Shown one piece after another: positions 6,497 to 12,455 of a DNA stretch of 12,455 nucleotides (the stretch's first letter is position 1; the number at the start of each line of letters is the position of its first letter). The DNA lies in contig JAZFSZ010000126.1 in assembly GCA_036446455.1 (NCBI GenBank), forward strand, positions 1 through 12,455, in the 5' to 3' direction. The stretch comes from JAZFSZ01 sp036446455. Lineage in GTDB: Bacteria > Pseudomonadota > Gammaproteobacteria > Acidiferrobacterales > JAJDNE01. The notes below the pieces were generated by a model, which saw only the letters and a list, made by a program, of their open reading frames with translations, had not been told where the DNA came from and made no database searches. Position numbers and translations under genes: made by a program.

Positions 6497-6961
6497 TTGT
6501 TTAATATCGTACTCTACCAGCCCGAGATCCCGCCAAACACGGGCAATATCATTCGACTCTGCGCCAATACCGGTTGTCGACTCCATCTCGTCGAACCACT
6601 GGGATTCTCGATGGCGGACAAACAGCTACGTCGTGCCGGTCTGGACTACCATGAACTTGCCAATGTCGAGGTTTATCCGGATCTGGAATCATGTTTGAAG
6701 AAGCTGGATGGTGGGCGGATCTATGCGTATTCCACCAAAGGGCAAAACAACTATACCAGTGTCGACTACTGCACTGGAGATGTGCTGCTGTTTGGTCCCG
6801 AGACACGTGGGCTTCCGTTGTCACTTCTGGATTCCCTGCCGCCACATCAAATTTTGCGTATCCCGATGAAAGCGGGAAATCGCAGCCTGAATCTGTCAAA
6901 TTCAGCAGCCATTGCAGTCTATGAGGCCATGCGCCAACAGGGATTTACGGACGTACAGTAG
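6497..6961 (+). CDS. trmL: tRNA (cytidine/uridine(34)-2'-O)-methyltransferase TrmL
   Basis: SPOUT-class methyltransferase that methylates the 2'-O of the wobble base (cytidine or cmnm5-uridine) in tRNA-Leu isoacceptors. The 154 residues start FNIVLYQPEIPPNTGNIIRL, the family opening. The knot region has LLFGPETRGLP (97-107) with catalytic-type Glu102/Arg104, and IPMKAGNRSLNLSNSAAI (122-139), the SAM-binding knot loop. The start must be the TTG at 6497: an in-frame TGA lies at 6479-6481 and no ATG or GTG comes between. The ribosome site is weak (AGG at 6486-6488). It lies 84 bases after comF in the same direction, with no terminator visible between them, so cotranscription is possible. It converges on the DUF1566 gene with a 23-base gap. 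Confidence 0.95.
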   Translation: MFNIVLYQPEIPPNTGNIIRLCANTGCRLHLVEPLGFSMADKQLRRAGLDYHELANVEVYPDLESCLKKLDGGRIYAYSTKGQNNYTSVDYCTGDVLLFGPETRGLPLSLLDSLPPHQILRIPMKAGNRSLNLSNSAAIAVYEAMRQQGFTDVQ

Positions 6962-6984
6962 CTGGAAAAGGTACGGCAAAAAGT

Positions 6985-7860
6985 TCAGGAGTCAGATGCA
7001 CCCGAATTTATTTCGGGCTTGCTGGCAACAAGTGCATCCCGATCGGCTGTCACGGTTGTTGTCTTCTGCGCCATTTTTTGCATTGAGCGCTGGCTTCGGG
7101 TTCTCACCAGTCGAATCCGTTTCGCTTCATATTTGTGCGCTTTCATACGACGACCGTTGTAAAATAAAACATACCACGCGCGCTCCGGGTTGAGTTCATC
7201 AGTATCTGCTGCCCAGTACCAGTCACTCGTTGCGGTGGGGAAAAAACGTCGTTTGACCAACCCCTTCCCCTTTTTCTGTTCACTGTATTGAACCAGGGAC
7301 ATGAGATCGGCGCGTGTCGGTAAACGCCAGTCAGAAAAACCACAGAGCTTTAACTCATTAACAGCCTTGATATAGGAGTCGGTATCGCAATTGATTCCCC
7401 CACGGCATTTGCCGTTGTCCGCCGCGCCCACGTTACCACCGTTGGACAGCTCACTCGGGTTGTACCAACTGTAGAAATTTCCGGCATCACGCAACCCCCG
7501 GTCCTGGGTCTTTTTCTCCCAGAGCAGCCCGGTGCTTTTATCTTCAACGCAATCCCACTTGCTGGCACTCTCGTTCAGCTCTCCATCAGCATGGTCGATC
7601 TTCACGTACTGCGGGGCCTTAGCCAATACAATGGTGATGTCAGTCGGTTTGGGGAAAGTGACTAGCAGCCCAACAGGATTTACAACAGGCACAACGCGCA
7701 CCGGTTTGGCCGGAGCAGTTTTCTTTGGCGTGGCTACAACCGGGACCCCTTCAGGTGCAGGCGGCGAGTTAACAGCAGACAACAAAAAGGCAACGAGCCC
7801 CGCTGTCACGAGCCCCGCCACTAACGAACCCCTTCCTTTTTTGCTGAATTTGATCTCCAT
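6985..7860 (-). CDS. DUF1566 (Lcl_C) domain protein, membrane-anchored or exported
   Basis: 291 residues. A basic start (KKGRG, 7-11) and one hydrophobic run (12-30) give a signal anchor or a signal peptide without an obvious cleavage site. A Pro/Lys/Val-rich linker follows (32-66). The DUF1566 domain covers about 100-255: KWDCVEDKSTGLLWEKKT (101-118), CGFSDWRLPTRADLMSLV (173-190) and SDWYWAADT (212-220), ending in RIRLVRTR (248-255). Four cysteines (104, 152, 158, 173) could form two disulfides outside the cytoplasm. The fold occurs at the C-terminus of the Legionella collagen-like adhesin, so a surface-binding role is inferred, not shown. The gene lies 175 bases beyond the usher on the same strand, with its own likely promoter. 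The AGGA before the start is only one base from the ATG, so initiation may be weak or coupled to the small ORF upstream. Confidence 0.85.
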   Translation of the reverse strand: MEIKFSKKGRGSLVAGLVTAGLVAFLLSAVNSPPAPEGVPVVATPKKTAPAKPVRVVPVVNPVGLLVTFPKPTDITIVLAKAPQYVKIDHADGELNESASKWDCVEDKSTGLLWEKKTQDRGLRDAGNFYSWYNPSELSNGGNVGAADNGKCRGGINCDTDSYIKAVNELKLCGFSDWRLPTRADLMSLVQYSEQKKGKGLVKRRFFPTATSDWYWAADTDELNPERAWYVLFYNGRRMKAHKYEAKRIRLVRTRSQRSMQKMAQKTTTVTADRDALVASKPEINSGASDS

Positions 7861-7880
7861 ATCCTGTTTCTCGTCAGTCG

Positions 7881-7955
7881 TTACTGCTTGGCGAAGTGCT
7901 CCTTTTTAGCCCGGAATATCCCCTCCATGGGATAAAAGCAGTCTTTATGATTCAT
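7881..7955 (-). CDS. Possible 24-codon leader ORF before the DUF1566 gene
   Basis: An ATG at 7955-7953 opens a 24-residue frame ending in TAA at 7883-7881, 20 bases before the DUF1566 start. The peptide begins MNHKDCFYPMEGIF and ends in a basic, Lys-rich tail (RAKKEHFAKQ). The ribosome site is poor (TAAGTGT). A second in-frame ATG lies at 7928-7926. The predicted promoter would place the transcript start about 20 bases upstream, which suits a leader peptide or a coupled small gene. An SD-like AAAAAGGAG lies inside the frame with no start codon at the right distance. It may simply be chance; I know of no family for it. Confidence 0.25.
   Translation of the reverse strand: MNHKDCFYPMEGIFRAKKEHFAKQ
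7917..7934. repeat. Short inverted repeat in the DUF1566 leader
   Basis: TATCCC (7917-7922) and GGGATA (7929-7934) are exact reverse complements around a 6-base loop. On the minus transcript this gives a small GC-containing hairpin in the predicted 5' leader, covering the second ATG of the 24-codon frame. No U-run follows on either strand, so it is not a terminator. It could modulate translation of the leader. Confidence 0.35.
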
Positions 7956-7970
7956 ACACTTAGCAAATAG

Positions 7971-7988
7971 ATAATAAGCAATTATTAT
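7971..7988. repeat. AT-rich inverted repeat over the predicted -10
   Basis: ATAATAA (7971-7977) and TTATTAT (7982-7988) are exact reverse complements around GCAA. The element overlaps the -10 of the predicted DUF1566 promoter and could be an operator. AT-rich composition makes such repeats easier to get by chance. Confidence 0.3.
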
Positions 7989-8012
7989 GCCAGAAATAGA
8001 TAAATATCTTAA
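7984..8012 (-). promoter_or_regulatory. Predicted sigma70-type promoter of the DUF1566 gene
   Basis: On the minus strand, TTAAGA (8012-8007, 4 of 6) and CATAAT (7989-7984, 5 of 6) are spaced by 17 bases, in an AT-rich stretch directly after the usher stop. Transcription would start near 7977, giving a leader of about 117 bases before the DUF1566 start. This suggests separate control from the pilin-chaperone-usher genes. I see no intrinsic terminator between the usher and this promoter, so read-through from the usher is also possible. Confidence 0.45.
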
Positions 8013-8035
8013 GTTATTGTTTTTATTTTGTATAT

Positions 8036-10831
8036 CTAGTTTGAAACCCGTTCAACCGCGAAGTTTATGCCACTGATAAATTGATTTCGGCGGGACACCC
8101 GGACCTCAAGTGGGCGCACTCTGGAAAGGCCAAGTTCCTCGATTTGCCCGGGGGATACGCGTACCAGGTATTTACCATCCGGAACGACTGTAAAGACGTA
8201 AAAACCGTCAAACGCGCTCCTGGTTTCAACAACCAGGTTGCCTTCCGCATTGATCAGTTGCAGCGTCACATTGCCCGCCGCGCTGTAGCGACTGTCACGA
8301 CGAAAGTAAACCGTTCCGTCGATTTCGCCTGTTTCGATGACCGGGAAATCAATGCGGGCGACCTGGCCCGGTCGCGGCGTCAGACGAACACCTTGCAGTG
8401 TGGGGGCCCATGTCGGATCTTCCAGTGATTCCACTGCCAGACCAATATCGGTCACATTGTGCGCCTGTAATCCGGTCAGGAAAGCGATGCCCTGCTTGTC
8501 GGTTTTCACCTGTGACACCGTGCCGTTAATCCTGAGACGGGCTCCCTGCAACGGCTCATCGCCTGCGCTGTAGATTCCGTCATCGTCATGATCGATAAAG
8601 ACTCGCGCCGAGATCGCGCCGCGACCGGCGACCGGATCCGAGCTCATCTTCCAGTATGGCGTGCGCGGTTCCTGCCCGAGACCAAAAGTCAGACGGAAAT
8701 TGATGCTGGCATTTCCGTTCGTCGAGTAATTGGTCCCCACGGTATATGCGAACTTGCCCTTGGGTCTATTGATATTGAATGCATACTGATCGTAGCCCTG
8801 GTTCAGGAGGCGCGTTCCGCTGAAAGATAGCAATACACCCTTGTAGCGAATCTGATCCACGGTGAGTCCCGCGCTGCTAATCTCGCTTGTCGGCACGGTG
8901 GTATAACTCAGATCTCCGCGAACACTTGCACGCTTGCCATGATAGCTAAGCTGAGTCTGGCCATTTAACAGATTTTGCTGGCCTGTTTGCGATACCAGGT
9001 TCAGGTTATTGGAAAAAGCCAGTCGATGCGCACCAATGGAGATACGGTTGCTCAATTCCGTACGCTCGGCTCCCGACTGATAATGGAATCGTAGCCACCT
9101 GAACTGAAGCGGGATACGCGGAATAACGGTCTGTGGAATAGCCGTATTGAATGTACCTTCCCAATAATTTTGTGTCGGATCTGCCAGCAGCGGGAAACGT
9201 TCTGACACGTAATTTTCCATCAGCACCGACTTCAATGTCAGCGAACTGGATTGCCCGATCCGCATTTGCCAACCAAGTTCTGTGGCCATACCGCCGTTGG
9301 ACGCACTAATGACATTAGCGGTGACAAAGCTGCCTGCAAGCAACATTTGGACACCTGTACGTGCGTAAACGTAACTTTCCGGTGATGCGCCCAGTAGTTC
9401 AGCAGAACCCAGTGTAATCTGATCCAGCCCAACACTGACATTAAAACTTTTTGCGACGCCATAACTATATTGCAGAGACCCACGTACTCCACCGTCCACG
9501 TCCTGGCCGGTAAAACCGGTATATTGGTGTTCCCCGTTTTTCACCAGCGCGTCACTAATATCAAAATTTTGCGTTTCTTCCCGTTTTTGTCCCTGCGGTC
9601 CGTAGAACACCAGGCGGAAATAGTTGCGGCCAAAGAACAGGGGTACGTCCTCGAAATTATACTGGCCATTGGCATCGGGCCTTTGCAATCCAATGAGCGC
9701 GTTGTTTTGATACAGCTCTACCTCCCAACCGGGTAACAAATCGCCACGGAAGGTGTTTTTGTCGTATTGATTTTGTCGATACAGCGGTCGGTTGCTGACG
9801 TAGACGCCCGGCGATGGTTGTTGCGGGCGGGTAATGGAATCCGTACCCGGGGCATTCACATGACCAAAGGCATATTGTCGGGCATTCAGATTGCCTAACA
9901 GGCGGCCACTGGGGTCTGAGCGACTGAGGGTTAGCCGACCGACATCAACAAGATTCTGCTGACTACCGCTGAGGTATAGCGATGACTCCATCTTGAACAA
10001 CTCACCGGTGGCATAAGTGGTATACGCCAAAGAACTTGAAGTAACGCCTGCGGTTCCATCGCGTGTAGCGCGAAAATCAAATGTCTGGTTAACAAACGGC
10101 ACGCGCCATTGCCGGTAGGGCTCAAAATGTCGAGGGTAGCCGGGATCCGGATCGCGGCGATGTGCTTGCGCATTTTTCAGGCGGCGTTCGCGCTCCATGC
10201 GTTCCTCAAACGGCAGCTTTTCGCTCGATATAATTTTTATCTGTGATGAAAACAGATCGACGTCAAGCCTGAATGGCAGCCATTGAGACAATAGCTGACT
10301 GTCTACGTAAATATCGTCGGGATAAATCTTGACCCGCAGGCGATCGAATTTCTGCGCCCTGCCTGACAACACGACTTCACCGCGTTTCACGTCAAGATAG
10401 AAAGTTCTGTCCTGTTGATATAAAAAACCAGCTGCAGTGCCATCTGAAATTTTTACCTCAATGGCGAGATCAACGATTTCTGCGAGCGCGGTCAGTGGAA
10501 TAAGAACCAGGTTTTCCAGCGCATAAGCACCAAGCAACCCCTCCATCACATAACCGCCCACCCTGACATTCAGCAGGCGAAGATTATTTTCATCAGGCTG
10601 TTCCTGAAGCGGGGAGGTAACCGCGGGCGCGGCAAGGACCGCGCTGGTAAAAATTAACGCGGCAAGGAAAAAACTGAATTGCCTGGTCAGGAAACTGGAA
10701 TATCGTCGACGACGAGACAGTGCGGAGGAGCGATTAACTGAACCAGTTGCGCTGTGCATGGGTGCTTTCGCAGGTGCCAGAAATTGCATAATTCCTGGAA
10801 CAAACCAGGGGCGATCCGTGCGAGTTCTCAT
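8036..10831 (-). CDS. Outer-membrane usher with C-terminal CarboxypepD_reg/SdrD-B-like modules
   Basis: Pore that assembles and secretes pilus subunits handed over by the periplasmic chaperone. 931 residues from the ATG at 10831. The signal peptide seems set back (RRRRYSSFLTRQ then a hydrophobic run, cleavage near 67-69), so translation may really start at Met15 or Met25; no start has a strong ribosome site. The mature N-terminal domain starts near 84 (LRLLNVRVGGYVMEGLL). The beta-barrel has a plug-like insertion following LLPGWEVELYQNNALIGLQR. After the barrel (ending about 725) come RVFIDHDDDGIYSAGDEPL (743-761), a Ca-site-like SdrD-B motif, and a second Ig-like module from 835 (GEIDGTVYFRRD). 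This architecture belongs to the usher group that travels with DUF4402 pilins, not to the FimD/PapC type. It lies 19 bases after the chaperone gene. Confidence 0.9.
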   Translation of the reverse strand: MRTRTDRPWFVPGIMQFLAPAKAPMHSATGSVNRSSALSRRRRYSSFLTRQFSFFLAALIFTSAVLAAPAVTSPLQEQPDENNLRLLNVRVGGYVMEGLLGAYALENLVLIPLTALAEIVDLAIEVKISDGTAAGFLYQQDRTFYLDVKRGEVVLSGRAQKFDRLRVKIYPDDIYVDSQLLSQWLPFRLDVDLFSSQIKIISSEKLPFEERMERERRLKNAQAHRRDPDPGYPRHFEPYRQWRVPFVNQTFDFRATRDGTAGVTSSSLAYTTYATGELFKMESSLYLSGSQQNLVDVGRLTLSRSDPSGRLLGNLNARQYAFGHVNAPGTDSITRPQQPSPGVYVSNRPLYRQNQYDKNTFRGDLLPGWEVELYQNNALIGLQRPDANGQYNFEDVPLFFGRNYFRLVFYGPQGQKREETQNFDISDALVKNGEHQYTGFTGQDVDGGVRGSLQYSYGVAKSFNVSVGLDQITLGSAELLGASPESYVYARTGVQMLLAGSFVTANVISASNGGMATELGWQMRIGQSSSLTLKSVLMENYVSERFPLLADPTQNYWEGTFNTAIPQTVIPRIPLQFRWLRFHYQSGAERTELSNRISIGAHRLAFSNNLNLVSQTGQQNLLNGQTQLSYHGKRASVRGDLSYTTVPTSEISSAGLTVDQIRYKGVLLSFSGTRLLNQGYDQYAFNINRPKGKFAYTVGTNYSTNGNASINFRLTFGLGQEPRTPYWKMSSDPVAGRGAISARVFIDHDDDGIYSAGDEPLQGARLRINGTVSQVKTDKQGIAFLTGLQAHNVTDIGLAVESLEDPTWAPTLQGVRLTPRPGQVARIDFPVIETGEIDGTVYFRRDSRYSAAGNVTLQLINAEGNLVVETRSAFDGFYVFTVVPDGKYLVRVSPGQIEELGLSRVRPLEVRVSRRNQFISGINFAVERVSN

Positions 10832-10850
10832 CCATTAACCCAGCCCAATG

Positions 10851-11774
10851 CTAACGCGCCAGCGGAACGATGCGTGCCGACGCGCTGGCCAACACCTTGT
10901 CTCCCTGGGCAGCCGGTACACGATACACAACCTCTAATATCCCGTTATCCAGTTTGACTTTATTGGGTGCCTGTAAAGCGATCCTGACCATACGAAGTGT
11001 ATTGGGTGTGTAAATCGCATTGCCACCGGATTTTGCCACGGTCACTTTCTTGCCGCCTTCCGGCGTGAAATACACGATGAAATCACCATACACGGAGCGA
11101 TTGCCACTGCGTTTTGCCGTCAGCACCAGAATCGCTTTCTTGCTGTCTTTCGATCTCTTTTCCAGCCGTAATTTTTCCAGCGTCACCGTCGCCTGCGTAA
11201 TTCCGTGCCGCACAATCACCGGAATGGAAATACCCAGCACCGGTATAATCCGAATAGAAAGTTTATTGCTCTTGCTTTTTACCTGCGTTTCAATGTTCTT
11301 GCCGGTGTCCGGCGGCAGACCCTGAAACAGCAGGTGTGATCGATACTCACCGTGTGCAAGATTTGCCGGTTTTCGAACCATCAATCGCACCACCTGGGAT
11401 TGCCCCGGGGCCAGTGTCACTTGCCGTGGGGCATAGCGGATAATCTGGTCGGCATAAATTTCGCCTGCAACCGGTTTCTCAATCGGCACCACGCGACCGG
11501 TTTCAGTCATGCGTTTGCGCTCAAAGGTGATTCTGAAAGTACCCGTCTGGTCGCCACGATTGATCAGGTTGATGCTGGCGGTGCGGGTACGACCTTCAAT
11601 GATGATTCGGGTCGGCGCCACCACCAGTTGCGGGGCAGCAAAGACTTCTATAGGGACAAGAACAGAGGTAATAACCAGCAGCGAGCTTATTACCCACTGT
11701 ACAAACAGGCTGGAATATTTGTTTGCGGGGCAAACTGAGTGAAATATATTCTGGTTTGGGGTGGCAATTTCCAT
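10851..11774 (-). CDS. Periplasmic pilus-assembly chaperone (PapD-like)
   Basis: Two-domain immunoglobulin-like chaperone that lends a strand to unfolded pilins and delivers them to the usher. From the ATG at 11774 it has 307 residues; a TTG at 11786 in the same frame would add four. Neither start has a clear ribosome site. The signal peptide is set back (hydrophobic 27-44, cleavage near VFA-APQ at 46). The mature protein starts APQLVVAPTRIIIEGRTR, with the first-strand region used in donor-strand complementation. RQVTLAPGQSQVVRLMVR (117-134) and HGEYRSHLLFQ (141-151) are chaperone signatures; the E/A-Y-R-S-H-L-L form is typical of non-PapD groups. It lies between pilin and usher, downstream of a terminator, so its expression should be lower than that of the pilin. 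Confidence 0.88.
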   Translation of the reverse strand: MEIATPNQNIFHSVCPANKYSSLFVQWVISSLLVITSVLVPIEVFAAPQLVVAPTRIIIEGRTRTASINLINRGDQTGTFRITFERKRMTETGRVVPIEKPVAGEIYADQIIRYAPRQVTLAPGQSQVVRLMVRKPANLAHGEYRSHLLFQGLPPDTGKNIETQVKSKSNKLSIRIIPVLGISIPVIVRHGITQATVTLEKLRLEKRSKDSKKAILVLTAKRSGNRSVYGDFIVYFTPEGGKKVTVAKSGGNAIYTPNTLRMVRIALQAPNKVKLDNGILEVVYRVPAAQGDKVLASASARIVPLAR

Positions 11775-11842
11775 GAGACTAAGCAAGTTGCTTTTGATAG
11801 TGTTTTATTAGTAGCTGTTTCTCATAGTATTGTATTTTTACC

Positions 11843-11878
11843 AAAAAACAACGGGGCATTCACTGCCTGAATGCCCCG
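11843..11878 (-). terminator. Intrinsic terminator between pilin and chaperone genes
   Basis: On the minus strand, an 11-base perfect stem (CGGGGCATTCA at 11852-11862 pairing with TGAATGCCCCG at 11868-11878) with a 5-base loop is followed by TTGTTTTTTGG. It starts 28 bases after the pilin stop. A strong hairpin with a U-run in this position is the usual means by which fimbrial operons make far more pilin than assembly proteins. Chaperone and usher would then depend on read-through or on a weak internal promoter; I found only poor candidates for one (TACTAT near 11825). Confidence 0.88.
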
Positions 11879-11906
11879 AATTCATCCCGCTTCTGAACAG
11901 AGTAGC

Positions 11907-12425
11907 TTATTCGTACAGCGCCGTAATAGTGTAAGTACCGCTGTAGGCGCCCCCAGTCTGACTCCCGGATACAGCCAATCTACCACCGATTGTCATGGTA
12001 CCAGCATTGCCGGACATCGTACCGGTCCCGTCCGTGGCGGCATCTTCAGCCAGAAAAGTGAACGTATCAATCGTCATGTCAGTACCAGGGCCACTAACGG
12101 TAATACTTCCAGGCATGGTAATCGTATAACCCACATTAGCACCAGTGAGGCCAAAATCAGCAGAGGTCACAGTGCCGCCGACCTCAGCAACAACATCGCC
12201 TGTGACGCTCGTAATGGAATCACCCGTGCCGAGAGTCGCAGTTCCGCCACTTGCACCAACAGAAATATTGCCAAAATTCATCCCGGTGGTTTCTGCAATT
12301 GTGATTGCGGTGACGATATTGGCAGCCGCATTACCGGTGTCGGTCGCCGCCTTGATATTAACGCCGTAGGTGGCAAATCCTATCGCGGCAGCACTTATCA
12401 GTGCGGATAAAATTTTCTTGTTCAT
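11907..12425 (-). CDS. DUF4402-type pilin, probable major subunit of a chaperone-usher fibre
   Basis: A secreted beta-strand-rich protein of 172 residues from the ATG at 12425. The start is set by AAGGAG at 12438-12433, seven bases upstream; the TTG at 12431 would stand one base from that site. Signal peptide 1-27 (MNKKILSALISAAAIG onwards, cleavage near KAA/TDT). The mature start NAAANIVTAITIAETTGMNFGNI (32-54) is the DUF4402 opening and would hold the donor strand. GGTVTSADFGLTG (83-95), YTITMPG (100-106) and GGRLAVSG (147-154) follow. The end YSGTYTITALYE carries alternating hydrophobics and the penultimate tyrosine common in chaperone-usher pilins. It has no cysteine, unlike FimA/PapA pilins, so it has no disulfide. 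It is followed by a strong terminator, then the chaperone. The promoter is outside the window. Confidence 0.88.
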   Translation of the reverse strand: MNKKILSALISAAAIGFATYGVNIKAATDTGNAAANIVTAITIAETTGMNFGNISVGASGGTATLGTGDSITSVTGDVVAEVGGTVTSADFGLTGANVGYTITMPGSITVSGPGTDMTIDTFTFLAEDAATDGTGTMSGNAGTMTIGGRLAVSGSQTGGAYSGTYTITALYE

Positions 12426-12432
12426 CTTCAAA

Positions 12433-12438
12433 CTCCTT
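12433..12438 (-). promoter_or_regulatory. Strong ribosome binding site of the pilin gene
   Basis: AAGGAG on the minus strand, seven bases before the ATG at 12425, nearly a full Shine-Dalgarno match. It decides between the ATG and the upstream TTG at 12431, and fits a protein made in large amounts. The remaining bases to the window end (12439-12455) are AT-rich leader with no visible promoter. Confidence 0.8.
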
Positions 12439-12455
12439 CTCTTTAATTCAATTTC

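Overview
The window looks like a chromosomal segment of a gammaproteobacterium, probably an aerobic, non-enteric one. The reasons are a cox oxidase whose subunit II carries a fused cytochrome c, a bioF-bioH-bioC-bioD cluster with the BioC/BioH type of pimelate synthesis, and a neighbouring comF gene. No species call is possible from this sequence alone. I saw no rRNA, tRNA, CRISPR array, insertion sequence or phage gene.

Left part (1-5629), all on the minus strand. Transcription first runs through the biotin operon bioF > bioH > bioC > bioD (5629 down to 2172), whose genes overlap by 4, 14 and 4 bases. Next comes a 433-base gap (1739-2171) with a 7-base inverted repeat, one FNR/Anr-like box and an open frame that may be a gene remnant. 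After the gap come coxB and the 5' end of coxA, which leaves the window at base 1. Neither bioB nor bioA is present; bioF is the first gene of the operon and lies directly against the divergent comF.

Middle part (5630-6961). A 75-81-base divergent region between bioF and comF holds a good sigma70-type promoter for bioF. It also holds a perfect BirA-type half-site paired with a degenerate one at unusually wide spacing. comF and trmL follow on the plus strand; trmL must start at a TTG codon.

Right part (6985-12455), all on the minus strand. This is a compact chaperone-usher pilus locus: a DUF4402-type pilin, then a strong intrinsic terminator, a periplasmic chaperone, and an outer-membrane usher with C-terminal carboxypeptidase-regulatory-like/SdrD-B-like modules. 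Further downstream, behind its own predicted promoter and a possible 24-codon leader ORF, is a membrane-anchored or exported DUF1566 (Lcl_C) protein. In the likely working model, pilin is made in excess because the terminator trims the transcript. The chaperone delivers pilin to the usher, and DUF1566 is an accessory surface or adhesin-like protein. No recognisable tip adhesin lies in the window; one could be encoded upstream of base 12455.

The most interesting points are this DUF4402/DUF1566 pilus locus, the biotin operon without bioB and with its odd operator, and the small ORF and remnant frame in the two AT-rich gaps.
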